The translations under genes were made by a program, and so were the position numbers. From Deltaproteobacteria bacterium RBG_13_61_14 (GTDB lineage: Bacteria > RBG-13-61-14), in assembly GCA_001797815.1 (NCBI GenBank), contig MGQK01000082.1, positions 28,697-35,338 of the forward strand: DNA of 6,642 nucleotides. Direction: 5' to 3'. The notes beneath the pieces are model-generated. The model made no database searches. It was given only the letters and a program-made list of their open reading frames with translations, and had not been told where the DNA came from. Of this stretch, positions 1-5,830 are shown piece after piece. How positions within the stretch are numbered: the stretch's first letter is position 1; each line of letters starts with the position of its first letter.

Positions 1-177
1 CTGACCCGCATCCGCAAGGGAATTCTCCAGGCCATTGAGGACGAGGACCCGGCTCAACTCCCGGCGCCGGTCTATTTGAAAGGCCTGGTCCTCACCTACG
101 CCCGGGCCTTGAACTTCTCCGCCCCCGAAGTGGTGGCCCAGCAATACCTGGATCACCTGGCGAGTCATAAGTCATGA
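1..177 (+). CDS. HTH_25 (RodZ-type) helix-turn-helix protein, 3' end only
   Basis: The last 58 codons of a gene whose start lies before the window. The residues show the second half of an HTH_25 domain as found at the N-terminus of RodZ: an opening TRI+KG-LQAIEDED segment, then LPAPVYLKGLVLTYARAL, then a final helix (PEVVAQQYLDHL). This fits the family pattern in which a helix is followed by 'LP..vyv+G.l+.YA..L'. In RodZ the domain is followed by a membrane helix and a periplasmic domain. Here the protein stops about 18 residues after the domain core, so it lacks those parts and is probably a small soluble DNA- or protein-binding protein rather than a true RodZ. Its TGA (175-177) overlaps the ATG of the next gene (174-176), so the two are likely translationally coupled. 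The target is unknown. Confidence 0.75.
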   Translation: MTRIRKGILQAIEDEDPAQLPAPVYLKGLVLTYARALNFSAPEVVAQQYLDHLASHKS

Positions 178-932
178 TGGACCAAATTCGCGCTCTTGCC
201 CAGAACCTGGGCATAGATCACCTCGGCATCGTCCGGGCCGAAGATTATGACGCCCAGGCCCCGGCCGGCCACCGCATCCGCGACTGGTTGCCCTCTGCCC
301 AAAGCGCGGCGGTGATCGGCATCCGCCTGCTCGATGCCGTGCTCCAAAAACTGCCTGAGCAGCGCAAGGAATATACCGCCCTCTTTCACACCGTCAACTA
401 CCGGCTCAACGACTCGCTCTTGACCCTGGCCAAGTTCTTCGAAGCCCGCGGCCACAAGGCCTTCCCCATCTTCTACAAAGAAGTCTCCGGCTGGAACCTG
501 GAGCGACGCAACTCCCTCTTCCTCAAACTGGCCAAGCCGTTCGTGGCGCTTCCCGCGCTCAAGCGGGTGGTGGATCCGCAGCTCTGGGGCGAGGTGAGCT
601 ACAAGCACCTGGCCGTGGCCGCCGGCCTGGGCGAGCTGGGCGTGAACGACCTGCTGCTCGCACCGGGCGCCGGGCCCCGGGTCCGCTGGGCCGCGCTCCT
701 CACCGATGCCGAGCTTCCGGCTGCCGGCCCGACCCGGCCGCTCAACCTCTGCCGGCCGGAAGAGTGCGCTTTTGCCTGCGTGCGCGCCTGCCCGGTCAGC
801 GCCATTCCGGAGCAGAAGGGCGGCATCCACAAGGCCCGCTGCCTGCAATACTATTTGGAACTCGGCATTCCCGGGGTGGACGGGCTCCGCTGCGGATTGT
901 GCGTGGCCCGCTGCCCGGCCTGGAAATGGTAA
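174..932 (+). CDS. QueG-like (COG1600) double [4Fe-4S] cluster protein
   Basis: A 252-residue protein resembling the epoxyqueuosine reductase/COG1600 ferredoxin family. The middle segment SYKHLAVAAGLGELGVNDLLL, followed by GPRVRWAALLTDAEL (about residues 142-182), matches the family core 'KhaAvaAGLGwiGkn.LLitp.fGPRvR...vlTdapL'. Eight cysteines sit at residues 193, 198, 202, 206, 223, 240, 243 and 247, enough for two [4Fe-4S] clusters. The second set (CGLCVARCP) is canonical; the first is spaced C-x4-C-x3-C-x3-CP. True QueG is over 300 residues and often carries a C-terminal HEAT-repeat region, absent here: the chain ends five residues after the last cysteine. A role in queuosine synthesis is therefore doubtful, and an uncharacterised redox or cobalamin-linked activity is as likely. 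No signal peptide or membrane segment is seen. The start is the ATG at 174 (overlapping the upstream stop) or the adjacent ATG at 177. The Shine-Dalgarno sequence is weak, which suits coupled translation. Confidence 0.82.
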   Translation: MMDQIRALAQNLGIDHLGIVRAEDYDAQAPAGHRIRDWLPSAQSAAVIGIRLLDAVLQKLPEQRKEYTALFHTVNYRLNDSLLTLAKFFEARGHKAFPIFYKEVSGWNLERRNSLFLKLAKPFVALPALKRVVDPQLWGEVSYKHLAVAAGLGELGVNDLLLAPGAGPRVRWAALLTDAELPAAGPTRPLNLCRPEECAFACVRACPVSAIPEQKGGIHKARCLQYYLELGIPGVDGLRCGLCVARCPAWKW

Positions 933-967
933 CCACTTCTGCTTCGGGGCGCGGCTGACTGCCGTGG

Positions 968-996
968 CGCGGGTGCCCTCACCCGCGATCATTTTT
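968..996 (+). terminator. Rho-independent terminator after the QueG-like gene
   Basis: A perfect 8-bp GC-rich stem (CGCGGGTG at 968-975 pairing with CACCCGCG at 980-987) with a 4-base loop (CCCT), followed by ATCA and five T's (992-996). It lies 36 bases after the stop codon of the QueG-like gene, and should end the upstream unit and insulate the repressor promoter. A second T-run (1005-1012) follows. Confidence 0.75.
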
Positions 997-1021
997 CCAG
1001 CTCATTTTTTTTATTACCCCC

Positions 1022-1050
1022 TTGACAAATCCCGAAGCGTTGACTATATT
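1022..1050 (+). promoter_or_regulatory. Strong sigma70-type promoter of the TetR gene
   Basis: A perfect -35 box TTGACA (1022-1027) and a -10 box TATATT (1045-1050, 5 of 6 matches to consensus) are separated by exactly 17 bases. Transcription should start near 1057. A run of eight T's at 1005-1012 falls at about -52 to -45 and could act as an UP element. The last base of the -10 box is the first base of the operator core, so bound repressor would block RNA polymerase directly. Confidence 0.85.
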
Positions 1051-1069
1051 GTGAATAGATATTCACAAT
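1048..1069 (+). promoter_or_regulatory. Palindromic operator O1, probable TetR autoregulatory site
   Basis: A perfect inverted repeat: arm ATTGTGAATA (1048-1057), 2-base centre GA, arm TATTCACAAT (1060-1069). Its core is TGTGAA-N6-TTCACA (1050-1067). It overlaps the -10 box and the expected transcription start, which is where TetR-family repressors commonly bind upstream of their own gene. A second copy of the core lies before the adaptor gene (1756-1775). That the neighbouring TetR protein binds here is inferred from position and symmetry. Confidence 0.82.
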
Positions 1070-1073
1070 GGAG
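1070..1073 (+). promoter_or_regulatory. Shine-Dalgarno site that sets the TetR start at 1080
   Basis: GGAG lies 6 bases before the ATG at 1080. The earlier in-frame ATG at 1068 has no such site, lies at the edge of the operator and would be only about 11 bases from the predicted transcription start. The 1080 start is therefore preferred. Confidence 0.65.
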
Positions 1074-1079
1074 CGGAAG

Positions 1080-1715
1080 ATGCGAGCAGCCAAGGTCGAG
1101 ACCGGGATCCGGCGGGAGCAGATCGCCCAGGCCGCCCTGGGCCTGATCGCCGGCCAGGGTCTTAAGGGCTTGAGCGTGGCCGCGGTGGCGAACCAGGTGG
1201 GCCTGGTGCCGTCCGCCATTTACCGGCATTTTCAGGGCAAGGACCAAGTGCTGAATGCGGTGCTGGACTTGATCAGCATGAGGCTCCAGGAGAACGTGGC
1301 CGCGGTGCGGGCCGAGACCCAGGACCCGCTCGAGCGCATCCACCGTCTGCTCCTTCGTCACATCCAACTGGTGCAGGTTTATCAGGCCATTCCCCGGGTG
1401 CTCTTTTCCGACGAGGTTTACAGCGGCCATCCCGAGCGCAAGGCCAAGCTCTATGGGATCATCCGGGGCTACCTCCAAAAAATTGAGGAGATGGTGAAAG
1501 AGGGACAGCGCCAGGGCCGCATCCGGCCGGAGGTGGCGCCGGAAACCGTGGCGGTGATGTTCCTGGGCATGGTGGCGCCGAGCGCGTTCCTCTGGCACCT
1601 GAGCGACGGCGGCTTTAATATCACCCGCAATACCGAGCGGGCCTGGAAGGTTTTCCGCGCCGCGATCCAGGAGCCGCCGACAACTATGAAAAAGAAGAAA
1701 CGAGTTAAAAAATGA
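1080..1715 (+). CDS. TetR/AcrR-family transcriptional repressor (CecR-like position)
   Basis: A 211-residue protein from the preferred start. The N-terminal TetR_N DNA-binding domain is clear: helix 1 RREQIAQAALGLIAGQGLKG, then LSVAAVANQVGLVPSAIYRHFQGKDQVL. The segment GLVPSAIYRHF is the recognition helix-turn-helix and closely follows the family pattern 'Gvs.galYrHF.sK..l'. The remaining ~145 residues form the helical ligand-binding/dimerisation domain, so the inducer cannot be read from sequence. The chain ends in a basic tail (MKKKKRVKK), unusual next to the rest of the protein. The gene sits 70 bp before a YbhG-type adaptor, as cecR does before ybhGFSR in E. coli, so it most likely represses itself and the transporter and is released by an exported compound. 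An alternative start at 1068 would add four residues (MERK). Confidence 0.9.
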   Translation: MRAAKVETGIRREQIAQAALGLIAGQGLKGLSVAAVANQVGLVPSAIYRHFQGKDQVLNAVLDLISMRLQENVAAVRAETQDPLERIHRLLLRHIQLVQVYQAIPRVLFSDEVYSGHPERKAKLYGIIRGYLQKIEEMVKEGQRQGRIRPEVAPETVAVMFLGMVAPSAFLWHLSDGGFNITRNTERAWKVFRAAIQEPPTTMKKKKRVKK

Positions 1716-1727
1716 ACGCCAAGGTCA

Positions 1728-1757
1728 TTGGGAAGAAGGGTGCAGTAACAAGATTAT
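1728..1757 (+). promoter_or_regulatory. Predicted weak promoter for the efflux operon
   Basis: A -35-like TTGGGA (1728-1733) and a -10-like GATTAT (1752-1757), each 4 of 6 matches to consensus, are 18 bases apart. Alone this would be marginal. The support is that the last T of this -10 box is also the first base of operator O2, exactly as at the TetR promoter. Transcription would start near 1764, after the alternative ATG at 1765 becomes impractical. Read-through from the TetR promoter could also feed the operon, as no terminator is seen between the genes. Confidence 0.45.
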
Positions 1758-1775
1758 GTGAAGCATGGTTCACAT
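1756..1775 (+). promoter_or_regulatory. Operator O2, second copy of the TetR site
   Basis: Inverted repeat with 7-bp arms ATGTGAA (1756-1762) and TTCACAT (1769-1775) around a 6-base centre (GCATGG). The core TGTGAA-N6-TTCACA has the same half-sites and the same spacing as O1; the centre differs in sequence, so this is conservation of contacts rather than a simple duplication. It should let the TetR protein repress the adaptor and transporter genes. Confidence 0.75.
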
Positions 1776-1776
1776 C

Positions 1777-1780
1777 GGAG
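1777..1780 (+). promoter_or_regulatory. Shine-Dalgarno site that sets the adaptor start at 1786
   Basis: GGAG lies 5 bases before the ATG at 1786 (8 before the adjacent ATG at 1789). The earlier in-frame ATG at 1765 falls inside operator O2 and has no ribosome site, so it is rejected. Confidence 0.65.
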
Positions 1781-1785
1781 GCGGG

Positions 1786-2793
1786 ATGATGGAGAAGAAG
1801 CGAATCGCGGGGATGGCGGCGCTGGCGGTGCTCGCGGCCGCGGGCGGGGGCTACTACTACTGGGAGACCCGCGCGGCCGACAACGGGAGCCGGATCCGGG
1901 TTTCCGGCAACATCGAGGTCGTCGAGACCGAGCTGAGCTTCAAGCTGCCCGGCCGGGTGGCGGAGCGCCTGAAGGATGAGGGCGACCGGGTTCAGGCCGG
2001 CGAGCTGATCGCCCGGCTGGAGGACACGGACCTCAAGCAGCAAGTGGATCTGCAGAAGGCGCAGGCCGCAATGGCCGAGGCGGTTTTGGCGGAGCTCTTG
2101 GCCGGGGCGCGGCCGGAGGAGCGGGCGCAGGCCGAGGCCGCGGTGCGGGCGGCGCAGGCCGATTTCAAGCGGATCCAGGATGATTATACTCGCCTGAAAG
2201 ACCTCTTTCAAAAAGGCTCCACCAGCGAGCGGGAATACGATGCGGCCCGGACCGCCTTTGAGGTGGCCCAGACGCGGCTGGACCAGGCGAAGGAACAACT
2301 CGCCCTGGTCCGCAAGGGCCCGCGCCAGGAGAAGATCGAGCAGGGTCAAGCCAACCTGGAACAGGCCCGGGCCGGCCTGGCCCTGGCGCAGACGCGGCTG
2401 GATTATGCAGTTTTGACCTCGCCGCTGGCCGGGGTGGTGTTGGCCAAGGGAGTGGAGCCGGGCGAATACGTGGCCCCGGGCACGCCGGTGGTCACGGTCG
2501 GCGACGTGGAGAACGTGTATTTGCGGGCTTATATCGAGGAGACGGACCTGGGCCGGGTCAAGCTGGGCCAACGGGTGCAGGTGACCACCGATACCTATCC
2601 CGGCAAGGTCTATGAAGGGAAGATCACTTTCATTTCGCCGGAGGCGGAATTCACTCCCAAGAACGTGCAGACCCGGAAGGAACGGGTCAAGCTGGTCTAT
2701 CGGATGAAGGTGGATATCCCGAACCCTCACCAGGAGCTGAAGCCGGGCATGCCCGCGGATGCGGAGATCTTGCTCGGCTCAGAGAGCGAGTGA
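1786..2793 (+). CDS. ybhG: HlyD/YbhG-type periplasmic adaptor (membrane-fusion protein)
   Basis: A 335-residue membrane-fusion protein, close to the length of E. coli YbhG. A short basic start (MMEKKR) precedes a hydrophobic segment at about 7-25, an inner-membrane anchor or uncleaved signal; there is no lipobox cysteine. Residues ~37-80 form the first half of a barrel-sandwich (lipoyl) domain, with the hallmark KLPGRVAERLKDEGDRVQAG. Residues ~85-205 are Ala/Gln/Arg/Glu-rich and should form the long alpha-helical coiled-coil hairpin. The second lipoyl half follows (TSPLAGVV at 211-218, then GEYVAPGTPVVTVGD), then a beta-barrel region to the C-terminus. The protein would link the inner-membrane ABC transporter to an outer-membrane channel. 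Its TGA (2791-2793) shares one base with the ATG of the first ATPase gene. The next genes are ABC rather than RND components, so it belongs to an ABC exporter. Confidence 0.9.
   Translation: MMEKKRIAGMAALAVLAAAGGGYYYWETRAADNGSRIRVSGNIEVVETELSFKLPGRVAERLKDEGDRVQAGELIARLEDTDLKQQVDLQKAQAAMAEAVLAELLAGARPEERAQAEAAVRAAQADFKRIQDDYTRLKDLFQKGSTSEREYDAARTAFEVAQTRLDQAKEQLALVRKGPRQEKIEQGQANLEQARAGLALAQTRLDYAVLTSPLAGVVLAKGVEPGEYVAPGTPVVTVGDVENVYLRAYIEETDLGRVKLGQRVQVTTDTYPGKVYEGKITFISPEAEFTPKNVQTRKERVKLVYRMKVDIPNPHQELKPGMPADAEILLGSESE
2264..2402 (+). repeat. Two 19-bp near-identical segments 120 bp apart in the adaptor gene
   Basis: Positions 2264-2282 and 2384-2402 match at 18 of 19 bases (shared core CAGACGCGGCTGGA), a spacing of exactly 40 codons. 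Both encode AQTRLD in the predicted coiled-coil. This probably reflects repetitive coiled-coil sequence or an old internal duplication rather than a DNA element. Confidence 0.5.
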
Positions 2794-3740
2794 TGGCGGC
2801 GATCCGGTGCGAGGCGCTGACCAAGCGCTTCGAGGGCGTGACCGCGGTGGACGGTCTTTCCCTGGAGGTGGCCGAGGGCGAGATTTTCGGCCTGGTCGGC
2901 CCGGACGGCGCCGGCAAGACCACCACCATGCGGCTCTTGACCTCGATCCTGGACCCGAGTTCCGGCGAGGCCTGGGTGGCGGGTCATCACACGGTCCAAG
3001 AGGCGGAGGCGGTCAAGGAAGAGATCGGTTACATGAGCCAGCGCTTCGGGCTTTACCCGGACCTGACCGTGCAGGAGAACCTGGACTTTTACGCCGACAT
3101 CTACGGGGTGCCCAAGCAGGGCCGGGCGGAGAAGATGAATCGGCTCCTGGCCTTCAGCAACCTTACCCCCTTCAAGAAGCGGCTGGCCGGGAACCTCTCC
3201 GGCGGGATGAAGCAAAAGCTGGGCCTGGCCTGCGCGCTCATCCACACGCCCTCCGTCTTGTTCCTGGACGAGCCTACCAACGGGGTGGACCCGGTCTCGC
3301 GCCGGGATTTCTGGCGCATCCTCTACCAACTGCTCCGCGAGCGGGTCACCATCTTCATTTCCACCGCTTACCTGGACGAGGCCGAGCGCTGCAACCGCCT
3401 GGGGCTTCTGCACCAGGGCCGTCTGATCGCCCAGGGATCGCCCGACCAGGTCAAAGGCCTGATGCAAGGCGCCATCCTGGAAATCCGCACCGCGGAGTCG
3501 CGCCGGACCGCGACGCTGTTGCGCGGGCAGGTGCCGGGATCGGTGGGATTGTTCGGCGACCGCGTGCACGTCACCACCCGGCAGCCGGTAGAGGCCCGGG
3601 CGCAGGCGGAGAAAATCCTGGCCCAGGCCGGAATTAAACTCCTCGGCCTCCAGCCGATTGAGCCGGGTCTGGAAGATATCTTCGTCTCCGTGCTCGGCCG
3701 CGAGCCCAAAGGCTTAAGCGATGCAGACCGGCAACCCTGA
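2793..3740 (+). CDS. ABC transporter ATPase, equivalent to the N-terminal half of YbhF, lacking the H-loop His
   Basis: A 315-residue ABC-2-type ATPase that should power export with the downstream permeases. Motifs: Walker A GPDGAGKTT (36-44, Lys42), Q-loop Gln83 (YMSQ), signature LSGGMKQ (135-141), Walker B VLFLDEP (155-161, Asp159/catalytic Glu160), then NGVDPVSRR (D-loop region). The H-loop position, normally TTHYLDEAE, reads STAYLDEAE: Ala192 (codon 3366-3368) replaces the switch histidine. This NBD may therefore form a weak or non-hydrolysing site when paired with the second ATPase. An ~85-residue C-terminal extension ends in EPGLEDIFVSVLGRE. In E. coli YbhF two such NBDs are fused; here they are separate genes. 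The ATG at 2793 overlaps the adaptor stop (TGATG); a GTG at 2790 would add one residue. The end overlaps the next gene by 20 bp. Confidence 0.92.
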   Translation: MAAIRCEALTKRFEGVTAVDGLSLEVAEGEIFGLVGPDGAGKTTTMRLLTSILDPSSGEAWVAGHHTVQEAEAVKEEIGYMSQRFGLYPDLTVQENLDFYADIYGVPKQGRAEKMNRLLAFSNLTPFKKRLAGNLSGGMKQKLGLACALIHTPSVLFLDEPTNGVDPVSRRDFWRILYQLLRERVTIFISTAYLDEAERCNRLGLLHQGRLIAQGSPDQVKGLMQGAILEIRTAESRRTATLLRGQVPGSVGLFGDRVHVTTRQPVEARAQAEKILAQAGIKLLGLQPIEPGLEDIFVSVLGREPKGLSDADRQP

Positions 3741-4698
3741 TGGAATTGCGGTCCGGGTCCAGGACCTGGAGCGGCGCTTCGGCGCCTTTGTCGCGGTGAA
3801 CCGCATCAGTTTCGAGATCCGCTCGGGCGAGGTCTTCGGGTTCCTGGGCCCGAACGGGGCCGGCAAGTCCACCACCATCCGCATGCTCTGCGGCATTTTA
3901 GCGCCGAGCGGGGGCCAGGGGACGGTGGCGGGGTTCGACATCCGCACCCAGCCGGAGGAGATCAAGTCGCACATCGGCTACATGAGCCAGAAGTTCTCGC
4001 TCTACGAAGACCTGACCGTGGAGGAGAACATTGATTTTTACAGCGGCATTTACCGGATCCCGGCGGAGAAGAAGCCGGCGCGCAAGGAGTGGGTGCTGGA
4101 GATGGCCGGGCTTAAGGAGCACCGCCTTTCCCGGACCGCGACCCTGTCGGGCGGCTGGAAGCAGCGCCTGTCCTTGGGCTGCGCCATCCTGCACGAGCCG
4201 CCCATCCTTTTCCTGGACGAGCCGACTTCGGGGGTGGACCCGATCAGCCGGCGGGCCTTCTGGGACCTGATCCACGAGCTTTCCGGCCGGGGCGTTACCG
4301 TCTTTGTCACCACCCACTACATGGACGAGGCGGAGTATTGTGACCGGCTGGGCCTGATCTACCGGGGCGAGCTGATCGCGCTCGGCACGCCTTCGCGGCT
4401 CAAGACCGAGCTGATGCCGGAGGACGTGCTCGAGGTTTGGTGCGAGCGGCCCCCGGACGCCCTGGGCGAGATCGAGGGGCTGCCCGGGATCCAGGAGGCG
4501 GCCCTGTTCGGCAAGGGCCTGCACGTGGTGGCCCGGGACGGCGCCGCCGCGGTGAAGACGGTGCGGGCGAAGCTCTCGGAAGCCGGCTTTCGGGTGGACC
4601 GGGTCGAGCAGATCGTGCCCTCGCTGGAAGACGTGTTCGTGGCGCTGATCGAGGCGCGGGACCGGGAGCAAGAGCCCCAGGCCGAGGTGCGCGGATGA
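3721..4698 (+). CDS. ABC transporter ATPase, equivalent to the C-terminal half of YbhF, full motif set
   Basis: A 325-residue ABC-2-type ATPase, paralogous to the preceding gene product. All nucleotide-binding motifs are intact: Walker A GPNGAGKST (43-51, Lys49), Q-loop Gln90 (YMSQ), signature LSGGWKQ (142-148), Walker B ILFLDEP (162-168, Asp166/Glu167), SGVDPISRR, and H-loop TTHYMDEAE with His199. A C-terminal extension ends in VPSLEDVFVALIEARD, parallel to the extension of the first ATPase. It likely pairs with the first ATPase as a heterodimer and provides the main hydrolysis activity. The ATG at 3721 lies 20 bp inside the upstream gene, with a modest AAAGG ribosome site (3708-3712) 8 bases upstream; no later in-frame ATG occurs before the conserved domain. 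The stop overlaps the next start as ATGA (4695-4698). Confidence 0.93.
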   Translation: MQTGNPDGIAVRVQDLERRFGAFVAVNRISFEIRSGEVFGFLGPNGAGKSTTIRMLCGILAPSGGQGTVAGFDIRTQPEEIKSHIGYMSQKFSLYEDLTVEENIDFYSGIYRIPAEKKPARKEWVLEMAGLKEHRLSRTATLSGGWKQRLSLGCAILHEPPILFLDEPTSGVDPISRRAFWDLIHELSGRGVTVFVTTHYMDEAEYCDRLGLIYRGELIALGTPSRLKTELMPEDVLEVWCERPPDALGEIEGLPGIQEAALFGKGLHVVARDGAAAVKTVRAKLSEAGFRVDRVEQIVPSLEDVFVALIEARDREQEPQAEVRG

Positions 4699-5828
4699 AC
4701 CGGCGTCGGGTCTGGGCCATGACCCGCAAGGAGTTCCTGCATGTGCTCCGCGATTCCCGGAGCCTGGCCATGGCCATTGCCATCCCCATCCTCTTGCTGA
4801 TCCTCTTCGGTTATGCCCTGACCCTGGACGTGGATCAGGTGCCGCTCAAGGTCTGGGACCAGAGCCGGACGCCGGACAGCCGCCGGTTCCTCAGCCGGTT
4901 TTCCGGCTCCCGTTATTTCCAACTCCGGGATGATGCCAACAACTACCGCGAGCTGGAACGCGCCATTGATACGCGCGAGACCCTGATGGCCATGGTCATC
5001 CCCCGCGACTTTGCAGAGCGGCTTCGGGCAGGCCGGTCCGTCTCCGTGCAGCTGATCGTGGACGGGAGCGACTCGATGACCGCGACCATTGCCCTGGGCT
5101 ATGCCGAGGCCGCGGCGATGCTCTATTCCCAGTCGCTCGCGCTGGAAAAGATGCAGCGCGCCGGCGGCCGGACCCTGGGGCTGCCCCTGGAGCTGCGGCC
5201 CCGGGTGTGGTTCAACTCCGAGCTTCAGTCCCGGAACTTCATCATCCCGGGCCTGATCGCGGTGATCATGATGGTGATCGCGGCGCTCCTCACTTCCCTC
5301 ACCGTGGCCCGGGAATGGGAGCGGGGCACCATGGAACAGCTCATCTCCACCCCGGTCCAAGGCCGCGAGCTGATCCTGGGCAAGCTCGCGCCCTATTTCG
5401 TAATCGGAATGCTGGACGTGACCCTCGCGGTGGTGATGGGGAAATACCTGTTTGACGTGCCCTTGCGGGGCAGCGTGGCCCTGGTCTTCCTGATGTCCGG
5501 CGTGTTCCTGGCCGGCGCCCTGGGCATGGGCCTGCTGATCAGCATCCTCACCAAGAGCCAGCTCCTCGCCAACCAGCTGGCCATGGTCCTCACCTTTTTG
5601 CCCGCGTTCCTGCTCTCCGGTTTTGCCTTTCCGATCGCGAATATGCCCAAGCTGATCCAGGCGGTTACCTACCTGGTCCCGGCCCGATATTTCATCAGCC
5701 TCTTGAAAGGCATTTACCTGAAAGGCATCGGGCTGCACGTCCTCTGGCTGGAGGCGGTCTTGTTGACGGTCTTTGGGATGATCATTCTGGCAATGGCCGA
5801 GAGGAAGTTTAAAAAGAAGTTGGAATAG
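4695..5828 (+). CDS. ybhS: ABC-2 type permease, YbhS-like
   Basis: A 377-residue integral membrane permease. The first helix is at about 24-42 (IAIPILLLILFGYAL), preceded by the cytoplasmic MTRKEFLHVLRDSR segment common in this family. A large extracytoplasmic domain follows (~43-180), with a DGSDS motif at 123-127. About five further helices fill the C-terminal half, starting at NFIIPG (181-186). The loop after the second helix carries the family signature REWERGTMEQLISTPV (Arg206 onward), thought to contact the ATPase. Sequence from residue 181 on strongly recalls E. coli YbhS (REWERGTME, GMGLLIS, AVTYLVPARYF). The chosen ATG at 4695 has a GAGG ribosome site (4684-4687), an ATGA overlap with the ATPase gene and the family's usual N-terminus; the frame stays open back to 4437, but that extension is compositionally artificial. 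It probably pairs with the next permease. Confidence 0.92.
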   Translation: MNRRRVWAMTRKEFLHVLRDSRSLAMAIAIPILLLILFGYALTLDVDQVPLKVWDQSRTPDSRRFLSRFSGSRYFQLRDDANNYRELERAIDTRETLMAMVIPRDFAERLRAGRSVSVQLIVDGSDSMTATIALGYAEAAAMLYSQSLALEKMQRAGGRTLGLPLELRPRVWFNSELQSRNFIIPGLIAVIMMVIAALLTSLTVAREWERGTMEQLISTPVQGRELILGKLAPYFVIGMLDVTLAVVMGKYLFDVPLRGSVALVFLMSGVFLAGALGMGLLISILTKSQLLANQLAMVLTFLPAFLLSGFAFPIANMPKLIQAVTYLVPARYFISLLKGIYLKGIGLHVLWLEAVLLTVFGMIILAMAERKFKKKLE

Positions 5829-5830
5829 GC

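Noticed and set aside
1050-1067. CRP/FNR-like site (TGTGA...TCACA)
   Set aside because: The CRP consensus has 6 bases between TGTGA and TCACA; here there are 8. The site also sits on the -10 box and start point next to a TetR gene, so it is better explained as that repressor's operator.
706-1146. Open frame crossing from the QueG-like gene into the TetR gene
   Set aside because: It runs through the terminator and the promoter/operator region, is Arg/Ser/Pro-rich, and overlaps two well-supported genes in other frames.
1765-1785. Earlier adaptor start at ATG 1765
   Set aside because: It lies inside operator O2, has no ribosome site, and would be at or next to the predicted transcript start. 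GGAG precedes the ATG at 1786.
2759-3637. Plus-strand open frame (292 codons) overlapping the first ATPase
   Set aside because: It is an out-of-frame shadow of the ATPase gene, rich in Gly/Arg/Pro and without any domain.
4437-4694. N-terminal extension of the first permease back to an ATG at 4437
   Set aside because: It overlaps the second ATPase gene in another frame and is an Arg/Gly/Pro-rich translation of GC-rich DNA. The ATG at 4695 has a GAGG site and matches the family N-terminus.
4359-5738. Long minus-strand open frame (459 codons), with similar ones at 2727-3569, 1705-2730 and 3898-4671
   Set aside because: These lie opposite clear plus-strand transporter genes. Their His/Gln/Gly/Arg-rich composition is that of antisense reading of GC-rich codons, with no recognisable domain.
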